DNA from: Paraburkholderia sp.
GTDB lineage: Bacteria; Pseudomonadota; Gammaproteobacteria; Burkholderiales; Burkholderiaceae
Assembly (NCBI RefSeq): GCF_024281035.1
Contig: NZ_JAMXLH010000008.1
Coordinates: 1-64,000 of the forward strand
Direction: 5' to 3'
DNA: 64,000 nucleotides
The position numbers were made by a program, and so were the translations under genes. Positions 7,481 through 15,080 of the stretch are shown one piece after another; the first letter of the stretch is position 1, and each line of letters opens with the position of its first letter. Under the pieces are notes generated by a model. It was not told the origin of the DNA. It ran no database searches and worked only from the letters and a program-made list of their open reading frames with translations.

Positions 7481-8029
7481 TTACCGCTGGCGCTGGACTG
7501 CGTTAGCTTGTTGGTTCTGCTGACCCTGCGGCTGCGTAACACCTTTCAGCCAAATCGGGAATTCCTTTTCGCCTAAACGCATTTCGTGGAAGAAATCCAG
7601 AAGTTCACCCTGCCGCGATTCCTTGTGCGCCCAGCCTTGAGGTGCATAGCCGCCCTTGAACAGATCAAGCGCAGGCATGTCGAATTTCAAAACCTTCGCC
7701 ATTTCGAATAGGAGTTCAGCCAAGCGCCGTTCTTTTGTCTCGCCCCAAGCAGCCTGATCCTCTTGCGCGCGCACATCATTCAGATGACCCAGATACGACT
7801 TCCATGCAGCCTCGACATTCTTACACTTGTAGAAATCGACTTCGATCAAATTGAGCGCGTTCACATGGTCATTTGATATTCCGATTCTTCGAGTGGCCAT
7901 GAGCGTTCGGAACACCCAAAATCGACGGTTGTACTTCTGCGTTCGCGCGTCACGCGCGAACGTGATGAGCAGGGCGGCTATCGGCCCGAAGAATGTAGCG
8001 AGGACAACGGCCCACGTATCCGCGTGCAT
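7481..8029 (-). CDS. DUF6680-like membrane-anchored protein
   Basis: This 182-residue protein has one N-terminal transmembrane helix (about residues 6-25, WAVVLATFFGPIAALLITFA). Next come a basic segment and the conserved block LMATRRIGISNDHVNALNLIEVDFY at about residues 43-67, then a helical cytoplasmic domain with LGHLN and LLFEMAKVL. This layout matches my memory of the DUF6680 family, whose function is not established. The C terminus is Gln-rich and probably disordered. It is transcribed alone within the accessory end of the island, next to a PIN-domain gene; similar small membrane proteins occur among phage-defence cargo, but that is only inference. Confidence 0.6.
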   Translation of the reverse strand: MHADTWAVVLATFFGPIAALLITFARDARTQKYNRRFWVFRTLMATRRIGISNDHVNALNLIEVDFYKCKNVEAAWKSYLGHLNDVRAQEDQAAWGETKERRLAELLFEMAKVLKFDMPALDLFKGGYAPQGWAHKESRQGELLDFFHEMRLGEKEFPIWLKGVTQPQGQQNQQANAVQRQR

Positions 8030-8467
8030 GGCGATTCCTTCTTGTGTTTGGGAATTGCCGCAGATTGTACCGAATTGAACGAAGCCCCCAGGACCGGGGA
8101 GCCAGCCGTTTACGCACGCAACCTTAGCCGCTTGCGGACTCTCTGTGGGGAGTAAGGCGCCGCCCTACTGCACGCGCATACGGGCTTTTCCGGTAGGAAA
8201 AGCACCTTCCGCAGAAATTGCGGAAAAGCTGCGAAGTCTGGAGAGGTACGGCCTAAGTCTGGAGGCGCAAAGCCGAGACTGACGCCTTTAGAATGAATTT
8301 CTTGTAATTTTTGGTGCTCGGGCCGGAATGAAATACCGGCCTTAGCGCCAGTGCTGGCAGGGAATTCTTGCTTTGGCACTTAAAATGTGCCCCCATAAGT
8401 GCCCCCAAGCCTGCTGAATGCGAATCCGTAACGTGCTAGGGCACCGCTTCACGCACGCGAATGTACA
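8030..8467. other. Non-coding stretch with clustered inverted repeats and integrase-arm-like words
   Basis: Two perfect 7-bp inverted repeats lie close together: CTTTTCC/GGAAAAG (8185-8202) and TTCCGCA/TGCGGAA (8207-8225). AAGTCTGGAG then occurs twice near 8237 and 8256. At 8388 and 8400 TGCCCCC appears twice in a context (AAAATGTGCCCCCATAAG) similar to the repeats at the integrase start. No convincing gene is seen. Confidence 0.45.
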
Positions 8468-9661
8468 TCATTGAGCAGCATTTGACGCAGCTGCCGTAAC
8501 GAAATCAATCGCGTCAATGGTCGCATGCGTGAGCGTTCTATGACGCGAAAACGTCGCACTCCAGCGAATGGAGATCTTGTCCTTCTCCCCCTTAGGATAT
8601 TGCTTCCATTCTCCCGCCGCTGGAGTCTGAAGCCATCCCAAAAGGCCAAGCGTCGAGACTTGCTGATTGGCAACCGGCTGACCGTCGGGGGACAAATTTG
8701 CCAGCGACGCAAGCTGATTAACTGGCGTATCTTGCGACACATTCGCCGCTGGAACCCAATATCGGAACCCGGATTCGACTGCATATACCGATTCGAAATG
8801 GACTCGCCCGCCATTCTTCGATGCAAGTCGAGGGTTCCAAATTTCGTGCCCGATGAAGACATACTCAAATCCCATGGGAACCTGCTTCAGTCGTTCTCCG
8901 AATTGGACCATGATTTTTTCGTATAGCTCCTCCCTCTTCCAAAGGCACCTAGGGTCGACCGGGTTTCCCCCGGGATAGAACAACCGCTGCGCGCTCTGCT
9001 CGATAAGCGCCTGAGTGTTCTCGTCGACATTCGCAACGCGAAGCTGAATCTCATCGTCCAACGCCTTTAGATCATCTACGACACGCGCTCTGTTCCCCTG
9101 AACTCCGCGAGACTCGATGTATTGCTTGATCAGGCGATCGTTGGAGACCAACACTGCTGTATCGCCGCCGACTAGATCCGTCGCCAACTGGACGAAAGTC
9201 TCGCAAACCACCGCGTCACGGAATCCTTTCTCAGTCTGCCCCCGCTCAAAGGGAGGCTCGCGAAAGCAAGCACGACGCATCACATCGGCCCAATCCACAC
9301 GCCCCGTGTCGCAAGGCACGACTTCGATACGTTGCGCAGTCAACTCCTCTGTAATGCGCGCAGCAATACGCTGCTCCACGGCCTCCTGGGTAATTCCCCA
9401 TTCTTGTCCAAACAGACTTTCTGCCCTGGTCACGTGCGAACTAATGCCGCGATATTCATTTCGCATCTGATACTCACGCTCGCCGCGCACGATCTCTGGA
9501 ATCACCCATCGGACGCCCAAGTCCCCGTGATTCGAATGTTGAGCTATCACATCCCTCGTGGCTTGACTGACGAGCGCGTCAAACTCTTTGTTGAAGATGG
9601 CATTAGTATCGAAAACTACGCTAAGAACCCTGCGCCTGCGTGGCCTGCCCCGAGCTGCCAT
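8468..9661 (-). CDS. PIN-domain protein (DUF4935-like), putative RNase
   Basis: This 397-residue protein has an N-terminal PIN nuclease fold of about 200 residues and a C-terminal domain of unknown type. Acidic catalytic positions are visible in VVFDTNAIF (Asp18), in the EKGFRDAVVCE helix and in VLVSNDRLI. PIN enzymes cut single-stranded RNA with metal ions. The start at 9661 is chosen because GGGGGA lies just before ATG; a GTG 20 codons upstream has no clear site. The size is far above VapC toxins, and there is no small antitoxin gene beside it. DUF4935-type PIN proteins are often found on mobile elements, so a role in defence or abortive infection is possible but not shown. Confidence 0.7.
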   Translation of the reverse strand: MAARGRPRRRRVLSVVFDTNAIFNKEFDALVSQATRDVIAQHSNHGDLGVRWVIPEIVRGEREYQMRNEYRGISSHVTRAESLFGQEWGITQEAVEQRIAARITEELTAQRIEVVPCDTGRVDWADVMRRACFREPPFERGQTEKGFRDAVVCETFVQLATDLVGGDTAVLVSNDRLIKQYIESRGVQGNRARVVDDLKALDDEIQLRVANVDENTQALIEQSAQRLFYPGGNPVDPRCLWKREELYEKIMVQFGERLKQVPMGFEYVFIGHEIWNPRLASKNGGRVHFESVYAVESGFRYWVPAANVSQDTPVNQLASLANLSPDGQPVANQQVSTLGLLGWLQTPAAGEWKQYPKGEKDKISIRWSATFSRHRTLTHATIDAIDFVTAAASNAAQ

Positions 9662-10262
9662 TTCGTCCCCCGCGATAGGTAATGGTGGAGATGATTTTAG
9701 GGGCCTTTTGACGCCAGCCACAACGGCAAAGGCTACCTGAACCCAATGAGAAACGGGCTGCGCGGATTGCTCCGGCGGCCCGTCCTGTCAGTGCCTTGGG
9801 GGGTGACGGCGAGCACAGCTCGACGGAACCCAATCACGGACTGCACGGGTTTTTGTATGCAGGACACTCCGCGCTTGTCCTGTCCGGAATTCCCCTTGCG
9901 AGACCCGTCCGGCCCCGGGGGGGAAACTCTGTTAAAGGCCGTTGCGTGGCGGGAAGTCAAAAATGGCGAGCAAACTGCCCTCAAAGCCTTATCTGGCGAG
10001 GCTTTCAGTGAGAATCGCCTATTGGCTGCGATTAACATCGCTTTAGCAGCATGTTAACGAGACGAAAACCCGCCAAAGCCCCGTTGGACGGGATTTTTAG
10101 CCCGTTGTTAACATCGGCGTTAACACTTTTCAAAAACGGGATTTTTTCTGCGCGTGCGGGAGCGGTCGGTCTTTCGGATTGTGAAGTGCCATACATTTCA
10201 CCCCCCCTGCCCCTGCCGTCGCGTACCAGCACGCGGACGGCATGAGGGGAGATCAACCCGCG
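9662..10262. other. Non-coding or leader region with possible P4 'ash'-like ORF and GTTAAC repeats
   Basis: Overlapping open frames run across 9733-10057 on both strands. The plus-strand frame from 9796 to 10011 encodes GHSALVLSGIPLARPVRPRG, a pattern I associate with the poorly characterised ash/Icd-like leader ORFs of P4-type elements. I cannot confirm this without a search. Beyond it, GTTAAC occurs at 10053, 10107 and 10119, and TTAACATCG occurs twice (10032, 10108). A short ACGGGATTTTTT-type element near 10136-10147 may be part of a terminator. The capsid gene ends at the right edge. Confidence 0.35.
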
Positions 10263-11519
10263 TTAGCTCGTCACGCCTTCAATCACCGTGATTGCTTGCG
10301 GGTAGTTCGCCACCACGTCGAAACGTGCGTGAGCGATGAACGCGAGTTGACCGTTCGAACCCGGCAACTCCGGCAACAGGCGCACGTTGAAGTTTTCGCG
10401 CATCACGAATTGAACCGTGTTGAAGTTGCCGATAAACGCCAGCGACTCGTCAGCGCCATCGCCCAAGTTGGTGGGAACGCCAGTGGACGGTCGGCGCACC
10501 ACGCCATCCAGCAGAGCCGGAGCGTTGAGCGGTTGGCCAAGCGTATCGACCAAACCAGCAAGGCCGGTCAGCGTGCGCGGAGCCATGATGATCGACGTAG
10601 GCGCGGGTGCGTCCGCGTCCAGTTGCGCTTGATACGCGGCCAGCATGTCGGCATACGCGAACGCGGAGCCGGTTTGCTTGATCTTTTGTACGTTCTTCAT
10701 TCCGTACAGGCCCAACGGCTCGGGAGCCGTACCGGAGCCAACCAGCGCGGCGCGGTCGAATGCCTTGGCGAACGCTTGCGCGATCGCTTGGCGCACGGCG
10801 CGGTCCATATCCACGGCATCGGCCAGCAATTCACGGCTGATCGGCACCACGATTGCGAGCGAACGCGGCGTGGCCGTCACGGGGCGGAAAGTCGGCCCGC
10901 CGGTTGCCAGCGGGTCATTCTCGTTGCGCCATGCCGGTTTCGGCAGTTGATCCACAGCCGGAATGGTCACACTCTTTGCAGCGCCAAGCGGCAGGATGCT
11001 CGCGCCAGCGGCCAGCACCGCCGATGCTCTCACCATCGCATCCAGAATCGTGGGCATCACCACGTCCGGCACCGCGTAGCCGCCATCGGTGCCCACGCCT
11101 TCCGACAGAGCCGCGCGCACGCCCTCGCTCACGCCCGACATACCAGCAGCGCCGCGAATGAAGTCCGCAATACCGAAATTGGCACGCGGGCCGAACGCGC
11201 CACCAGCCGATGCTTGAATGCGTTGGCTATAGAACGCGCCGATTTGCGAGCCACGGAGGCCGGTCGATGCGTGGACGGGCTGTTCTTCTCGCGTCTGTGC
11301 GGCGCTCGCGGTTGGGTCACCCATTTTCATTGCTGCCAGCCGCACGGCATGAGAATCGAGCTCTGCCATGATCGCGGCGCGTTCTTCGTCATTCTTTTTC
11401 TTGAAATCAGCGAAAGCCGTGTTGAGACCATTAATCACCGCCGCGATGTCAGGGGTGCCACCTTGAGCATAGACAGCTTGAATGCCGCGCGGAACTTGAT
11501 TCGAGTTAGTTGCTTGCAT
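10263..11519 (-). CDS. HK97-fold major capsid protein
   Basis: This 418-residue phage capsid protein forms the icosahedral shell. An N-terminal charged helical delta-like region (about residues 25-65, with FKKKNDEERAAIMAEL) precedes the mature domain. The mature part shows GGYAVPDVVMPTILDAM, a segment typical of the HK97 E-loop region (PAWRNENDPLATGGP), and a C-terminal FDVVANYPQAITVIEG, which is typical of PF05065 proteins. No head protease, portal or terminase gene lies beside it. It sits at the end of the element's replication operon. In capsid-forming satellites a capsid gene comes with packaging genes; here it is alone, so it may serve capsid remodelling or be a remnant. Confidence 0.85.
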   Translation of the reverse strand: MQATNSNQVPRGIQAVYAQGGTPDIAAVINGLNTAFADFKKKNDEERAAIMAELDSHAVRLAAMKMGDPTASAAQTREEQPVHASTGLRGSQIGAFYSQRIQASAGGAFGPRANFGIADFIRGAAGMSGVSEGVRAALSEGVGTDGGYAVPDVVMPTILDAMVRASAVLAAGASILPLGAAKSVTIPAVDQLPKPAWRNENDPLATGGPTFRPVTATPRSLAIVVPISRELLADAVDMDRAVRQAIAQAFAKAFDRAALVGSGTAPEPLGLYGMKNVQKIKQTGSAFAYADMLAAYQAQLDADAPAPTSIIMAPRTLTGLAGLVDTLGQPLNAPALLDGVVRRPSTGVPTNLGDGADESLAFIGNFNTVQFVMRENFNVRLLPELPGSNGQLAFIAHARFDVVANYPQAITVIEGVTS

Positions 11520-11636
11520 ACGACGCTTTATAAAGTGAATTTAGGAACGCGGTATCGCACAGGAATACCGCCTTATGCATCGTCCCAATGTAGCGATGAC
11601 GCATACATTAGGATTCTTTTTAAAAACTAGGAGTGC

Positions 11637-11894
11637 TTAGTGAGTAATGATATCAGGCCATACTCCACACACTTCCGCTGACTCTCCCGCCGCATCTACG
11701 ACGCTGATAACCGTCTCCAGCACGCCGCCAGCCATCGCACAACTGCGCAACTCGATCTTGCCGCCAGAATTCAGCACGAGCGAGCATCCCGCGTAGTTCT
11801 GCGGATTCTCGACGCGCAATTGATCGAACGCGGCTTGAAGCAGGTTCTTCACGGCGCGCTGATACTCGGCAATGGTCTTTTCGGTTGTATTCAC
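11637..11894 (-). CDS. Small element protein with MNTTE start
   Basis: This protein has 85 residues if started at GTG 11894, which is preceded by GGAG at a normal distance; a TTG five codons upstream is less likely because it overlaps that site. The N-terminal half is helical (EYQRAVKNLLQAAFDQL) and the C-terminal half alternates hydrophobic and polar residues. The family is not recognised. The initiation region is a near copy of that of the next gene upstream (start 12178), which points to duplication of a translation-start module. It is part of the operon that leads into the capsid gene. Confidence 0.5.
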   Translation of the reverse strand: MNTTEKTIAEYQRAVKNLLQAAFDQLRVENPQNYAGCSLVLNSGGKIELRSCAMAGGVLETVISVVDAAGESAEVCGVWPDIITH

Positions 11895-11965
11895 CGGCCA
11901 AATCTCCAATTACGGGAATTGCTATGTTTTCCCAGTGTTTTGCTATGTGTTTGGCGGTACGAGAA

Positions 11966-12178
11966 TTACTCGCCGGAGTCGTTTCCCGCATTACTGACGC
12001 GCTTATCTTCGTTTGCAGCCTCTCCGAAGCGCTGCCCCACCTGATCTAGACCGCCGAATACCACGGCATTCGCATACGGAACCGGGCGCTGTCGCTTGCC
12101 GTGTGCGCTGTGTTTTCCGCTACCGCTGTTTCTCACGGTCGCTTGATGCCCGGTTTGGGTCTCTTCGGTTGTGTTCAT
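11966..12178 (-). CDS. Small basic element protein
   Basis: This 70-residue polar protein is rich in Gly, Asn, His and Gln, and probably unstructured. GGAG lies at a normal distance before ATG. The start overlaps the stop of the TubC_N-like gene by four bases (ATGA), so translation is coupled. The first residues, MNTTEETQTG, and the upstream bases closely match those of the gene at 11637-11894. No known motif is present. Confidence 0.5.
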   Translation of the reverse strand: MNTTEETQTGHQATVRNSGSGKHSAHGKRQRPVPYANAVVFGGLDQVGQRFGEAANEDKRVSNAGNDSGE

Positions 12179-12615
12179 CGGTCAAATCTCCATGTGCGTT
12201 TCTCGGCGGCTGCGCGTGCCGCTGCTGCTGCGGTGGCCTCCGTCAATTTTTCTTTGAAGTGGTGCAGGTTCGGCAGGAGGTCAGCGAGCGGGCCGCGCAC
12301 GGCGCGCGTCAGCACATCGTCGCGGTCTTCGTCCGGCCAGCTCCCCATGTCCGCCAGCCGCTCGATGATTCCGACCAGCTCCGTTCGCATGCGTTGGACG
12401 TCGTCGGCACCGAGGTAGGGTGCCCACGGCCAGAACTCACCAATGGCGCGCTCGGCGCTTTGTAGGTAGGCGAGAATTTCGGCCTTGTGCGGTGCGAGCT
12501 TCGGGCGCAGCGCTTTCATGGCTTCTGCGTTGCCGCTTAGCTTGACCTTGTCGCCATCCAGATACAGGCGAACGCCAGCGGCTTTGGCTTCGGCGAAAAG
12601 TGATTGGACGTTCAC
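12175..12615 (-). CDS. TubC_N-like domain protein
   Basis: This 146-residue protein has N-terminal residues 1-55 (AKAAGVRLYLDGDKVKLSG ... LAPHKAEILAYL) with the beta-alpha-beta-beta-alpha pattern of the TubC_N docking domain, also found in many proteins of plasmids and integrative elements. The remainder is helical and ends with an Ala-rich stretch and a basic tail. It overlaps the replication ATPase gene by four bases upstream and the next small gene by four bases downstream. In this context it is more likely a replication accessory or protein-interaction module than part of a polyketide pathway. Confidence 0.6.
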   Translation of the reverse strand: MNVQSLFAEAKAAGVRLYLDGDKVKLSGNAEAMKALRPKLAPHKAEILAYLQSAERAIGEFWPWAPYLGADDVQRMRTELVGIIERLADMGSWPDEDRDDVLTRAVRGPLADLLPNLHHFKEKLTEATAAAAARAAAEKRTWRFDR

Positions 12616-13949
12616 AGTTCCTCCGCCGGTTCGCTGTCGCCAGATGCAGATAAATTTTGCGAAGGTGACACTCCCTTTGCGTTGGCATCTTCGGCGCGTG
12701 ACCCAAAATCGACCGCCCGCAAACCCGCGTGGTTACGGAAGATGCCACGCTCTCCCGAAGATGCCACCGTATAGAGAGTGGCATCTTCGGTGGCACGTTC
12801 GGGGCTTGGCATCTTCGGCAGCGCCCATTGCCAACCTTCTTTCATGCCGACCTTGCGTTTCTCGACGTTGAGGGCGTCCGCCGCTCGGTGCATCGTTCGC
12901 CATGCAAAACCGGCTTCGTCTGCATCCTTGCGAATCTGTTTCGAGGAAACCGGGCCATCGGAAAGCAGCCCCTCCAGAAACTCAGCAGCCTCCATTCGCT
13001 CGCTCTTGGCTTCGTCGTCTTGATGTTCAACTTCGCCAAGGATTTCGCGAGCGGAGCCGTCGATAAGTTCGCCCCACACGACACGGCTGGCCTGTATGCC
13101 GTTCGCGTCCGCCAGTTCAAGCGTGTAGCTCACACCGCCTTCGTCCGGTGCGATATTCGATTTTGCGCGGGCCAGAATCCTTCGCTCGGCGGCCTCATCC
13201 TTGCCAGCCACCAGCACCATCCGGGCCAGTGCAACGAACGCTTGCGAGCCGATGACGCGCTCAGCGGGCGAACTGCCCTTGGTGCCCTTCGCAAAGTGGC
13301 TGATTCCGAGCACGGCGCACCGATGGCTTGCCGCCATGTCTACCAGCGCTTGCAGGTTGCGCCGCACATCATTGACGCGGTGCGCGTCTCCCGATACGGC
13401 GGAAACAATCGGATCGACAATCAGCATTGCCGCGCCACCCATTTCCGAGAGGCGTTCCGCCAGCAGCGGAATATCGTTGGACGGGTCGAATGGCTGCATT
13501 TCGCCGTTTGCGTCGGTGCTGCCCGTTACGATATGGATTCGATCCATATCCGCGCCTGCCGCCATCAAGCGCGGCACAATCGTATCGGCGGGATTGTCTT
13601 CACCCGACCAGACCAGGACGTTTCCCGTGCGGTTGCAGACCGTTCCGTCCGGCCACTTACCTCCGTGCGAGATCGTCGCGGCAAGGGCGAGCGCGAGCGT
13701 TGTCTTGCCAGTGCCCGGTGAGCCTGCCAGGAGCGTCAATTTCCCTTCGGGTAGCCAGTCCGGCCACAGCCAGCGAATTGCCTCCGGGACAATGTCCGAT
13801 GCGCGTGTGAGCAGGACTTTGGGGCGCGCGGTCGTGTCTGGTTTGGAAAAAAACTCCGCGCGCACCTGTGCGACGCGTTGACGATCCTTTGCCGCCTCGT
13901 TCACCACGAGCGCTTCGTCAATGTCGAAATCGTCGAGATACGTGGTCAC
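12612..13949 (-). CDS. RepA-like AAA/RecA-fold replication ATPase
   Basis: This 445-residue protein has a Walker A motif GSPGTGKTT about residue 80, a Walker B LIVDPIVSA and a following GISHFAKG element typical of the hexameric RepA/AAA_25 helicase family. The C-terminal part (about 300 onward) has a winged-helix-like segment (SDGPVSSKQIRKDADEAGF) that may bind DNA, then a long disordered tail. GTG at 13949 is chosen because GGAGGG lies just upstream and it overlaps the previous stop by four bases. The annotated longer frame has no such support. It is expected to unwind DNA for autonomous replication of the element, taking the place of the P4 alpha protein. Confidence 0.75.
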   Translation of the reverse strand: MTTYLDDFDIDEALVVNEAAKDRQRVAQVRAEFFSKPDTTARPKVLLTRASDIVPEAIRWLWPDWLPEGKLTLLAGSPGTGKTTLALALAATISHGGKWPDGTVCNRTGNVLVWSGEDNPADTIVPRLMAAGADMDRIHIVTGSTDANGEMQPFDPSNDIPLLAERLSEMGGAAMLIVDPIVSAVSGDAHRVNDVRRNLQALVDMAASHRCAVLGISHFAKGTKGSSPAERVIGSQAFVALARMVLVAGKDEAAERRILARAKSNIAPDEGGVSYTLELADANGIQASRVVWGELIDGSAREILGEVEHQDDEAKSERMEAAEFLEGLLSDGPVSSKQIRKDADEAGFAWRTMHRAADALNVEKRKVGMKEGWQWALPKMPSPERATEDATLYTVASSGERGIFRNHAGLRAVDFGSRAEDANAKGVSPSQNLSASGDSEPAEEL

Positions 13950-14125
13950 AGGCGTCCCTCCGTCGCTTGTTGCGTCATCCACTGCTTGGCCAGCGCGACG
14001 ATATATGCCGTTACCCATTCGTCGTGCTTCTTCCATTCAGCGTCGCCCATTGCGATACGGCTGCGGTCGCGGTCACGTTCGATCATTTGGCTCACGCGAG
14101 CCTTGATTGCTTGGCCCTTGCTCAT
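13946..14125 (-). CDS. Small helical element protein
   Basis: This 59-residue protein (MSKGQAIKARVSQMIERDR ... QWMTQQATEGRL) is charged and helical. It overlaps its neighbours by four bases at both ends: ATGA with the preceding gene's stop and GTGA with the start of the replication ATPase. These overlaps and regular codon use support it as a real gene. The function is unknown; its position suggests a replication accessory role. Confidence 0.55.
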   Translation of the reverse strand: MSKGQAIKARVSQMIERDRDRSRIAMGDAEWKKHDEWVTAYIVALAKQWMTQQATEGRL

Positions 14126-14355
14126 GCGTTATCTCGTAAGGACAACTTATCGCCGTGAATACGCCGAAATCCGCAGGGTGCTTTCGTGGTAGCTCCTTCG
14201 AGGGGTGCGAGTGCGGCCAGCGCGAGCAGGGCGTCCGCCAGCACGTCGAGGGCGTCGATGTAGGTCGGTGCGAGTGCCGCGTCGCGGAGCGCGCGATTGA
14301 CGACTTCGGGGAGGGCTTGCGGGGCGCTGCGGGTTGCCGCGCCCGCGAGGGTTAC
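14122..14355 (-). CDS. Ala-rich small protein, start uncertain
   Basis: An open frame ends at 14122 with its stop overlapping the next ATG. It encodes about 77 residues with the helical segment DALDVLADALLALAAL and a polar tail. No good ATG, GTG or TTG lies near the expected start; the frame is open far upstream through the HTH gene, where it looks like a shadow. Reinitiation from the HTH stop at 14352 is possible. Only the C-terminal half is convincing. Confidence 0.4.
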   Translation of the reverse strand, partial: VTLAGAATRSAPQALPEVVNRALRDAALAPTYIDALDVLADALLALAALAPLEGATTKAPCGFRRIHGDKLSLRDNA

Positions 14356-14615
14356 GGCGCTTCCAGTTCTATCGTTGCGCCCAATTCGCGCATTGCCGAT
14401 AGCACTTGTTCGATTGTTTCCGGGCTGAGCTTCAGACGGGCCATCGCAAAGAACAGCGTTGATGCGCTCACTGACCGAATGTCCGCCCCCCCGGTGTATG
14501 AGCGCCAATGCCGTCCGCTCGATAGGCCAAACAATTCCGCCATCTGCACGCTGGAGAATCCCAGCGCATCTTTGAGTCGTTGCAGGCTCTCCGGTGTGGG
14601 TGGTGTGTAATTCAT
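14352..14615 (-). CDS. HTH regulator of the element (XRE-like)
   Basis: This 87-residue protein has a helix-turn-helix at about residues 8-45 (LQRLKDALGFSSVQMAELFGL ... WRSYTGG), the arrangement seen in small XRE-type phage regulators. The C-terminal half is a helical, probably dimerising region. ATG at 14615 is used; a start nine codons upstream is possible. A promoter with a perfect operator palindrome between its -35 and -10 boxes lies upstream at 14713-14742, so this protein is the obvious candidate to repress its own operon, which also holds the replication and capsid genes. Confidence 0.6.
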   Translation of the reverse strand: MNYTPPTPESLQRLKDALGFSSVQMAELFGLSSGRHWRSYTGGADIRSVSASTLFFAMARLKLSPETIEQVLSAMRELGATIELEAP

Positions 14616-14712
14616 GGGATGAGCGAGCGCACACGCCCGCAATAAAAATTGCGTTCACGGATGGATTCCTTCTCGGAGTTATGGCCACGCGGGCGCGCGT
14701 CCAAGTGAGATG

Positions 14713-14742
14713 ATTATTAGGCACATTGTGCCTATGCGTCAA
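14713..14742 (-). promoter_or_regulatory. Promoter of the replication operon with embedded operator
   Basis: On the minus strand TTGACG (14742-14737) is followed after 17-18 bases by TAATAAT (14719-14713). The spacer carries a perfect palindrome, TAGGCACATTGTGCCTA (14718-14734, 8-bp arms and one central base). A protein bound there would block RNA polymerase. Confidence 0.7.
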
Positions 14743-14759
14743 CATAGAAGTAGAGGGCA

Positions 14760-15077
14760 TTAGTTCGCCCCCAGCTGTTCGGACGAGCGCGCCGCAAGCG
14801 AAAGCCCGCGCATCAGCTCTGCCGCCAGCGTCGGTTTGATCATGATGCCCTTGCTCGACGGGCGGTATTCGCCGCCCTCTGCCGCGTACCAGACGCGAAT
14901 GTCGATGTAGGTGTTGCCCCGGTATTCCTTCACATCCACGCGCAGACGCTCGCGCCGGTTCTTCACTGTGTCGAGAAAGCGCACCAGATGGCCGGAATCG
15001 GTGTTAACATCTGCGCCGGTCGTCGGGGTCGTGAGCGTGTCAGCGCCACGGCCCCTTTCATTTTGGGTCGTCGTCAT
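14760..15077 (-). CDS. PC4/p15-like ssDNA-binding protein
   Basis: This 105-residue protein has a disordered Thr-rich N terminus and a C-terminal PC4-like domain: LRVDVKEYRGNTYIDIRVWY, followed by a linker and GIMIKPTLAAELMRGL. The EYRGNTYIDIR strand pair is diagnostic of the bacterial PC4/YdbC group, which binds single-stranded DNA as a dimer. It lies three bases after the AlpA gene stop, so the two are co-transcribed. Likely roles are transcription control or protection of replicating single-stranded DNA. Confidence 0.7.
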   Translation of the reverse strand: MTTTQNERGRGADTLTTPTTGADVNTDSGHLVRFLDTVKNRRERLRVDVKEYRGNTYIDIRVWYAAEGGEYRPSSKGIMIKPTLAAELMRGLSLAARSSEQLGAN

Positions 15078-15080
15078 CGC

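Noticed and set aside
7165..7542. 125-codon minus frame and a 60-codon plus frame in the island gap
   Set aside because: Basic, low-complexity products, overlap the DUF6680 gene end, no initiation signals.
8110..8379. 89-codon minus frame between the PIN and DUF6680 genes
   Set aside because: It runs through the inverted-repeat cluster, has an Arg/Pro-rich product and no site.
12729..13721. 330-codon plus frame opposite the replication ATPase
   Set aside because: Antisense shadow of a gene with a clear Walker A motif.
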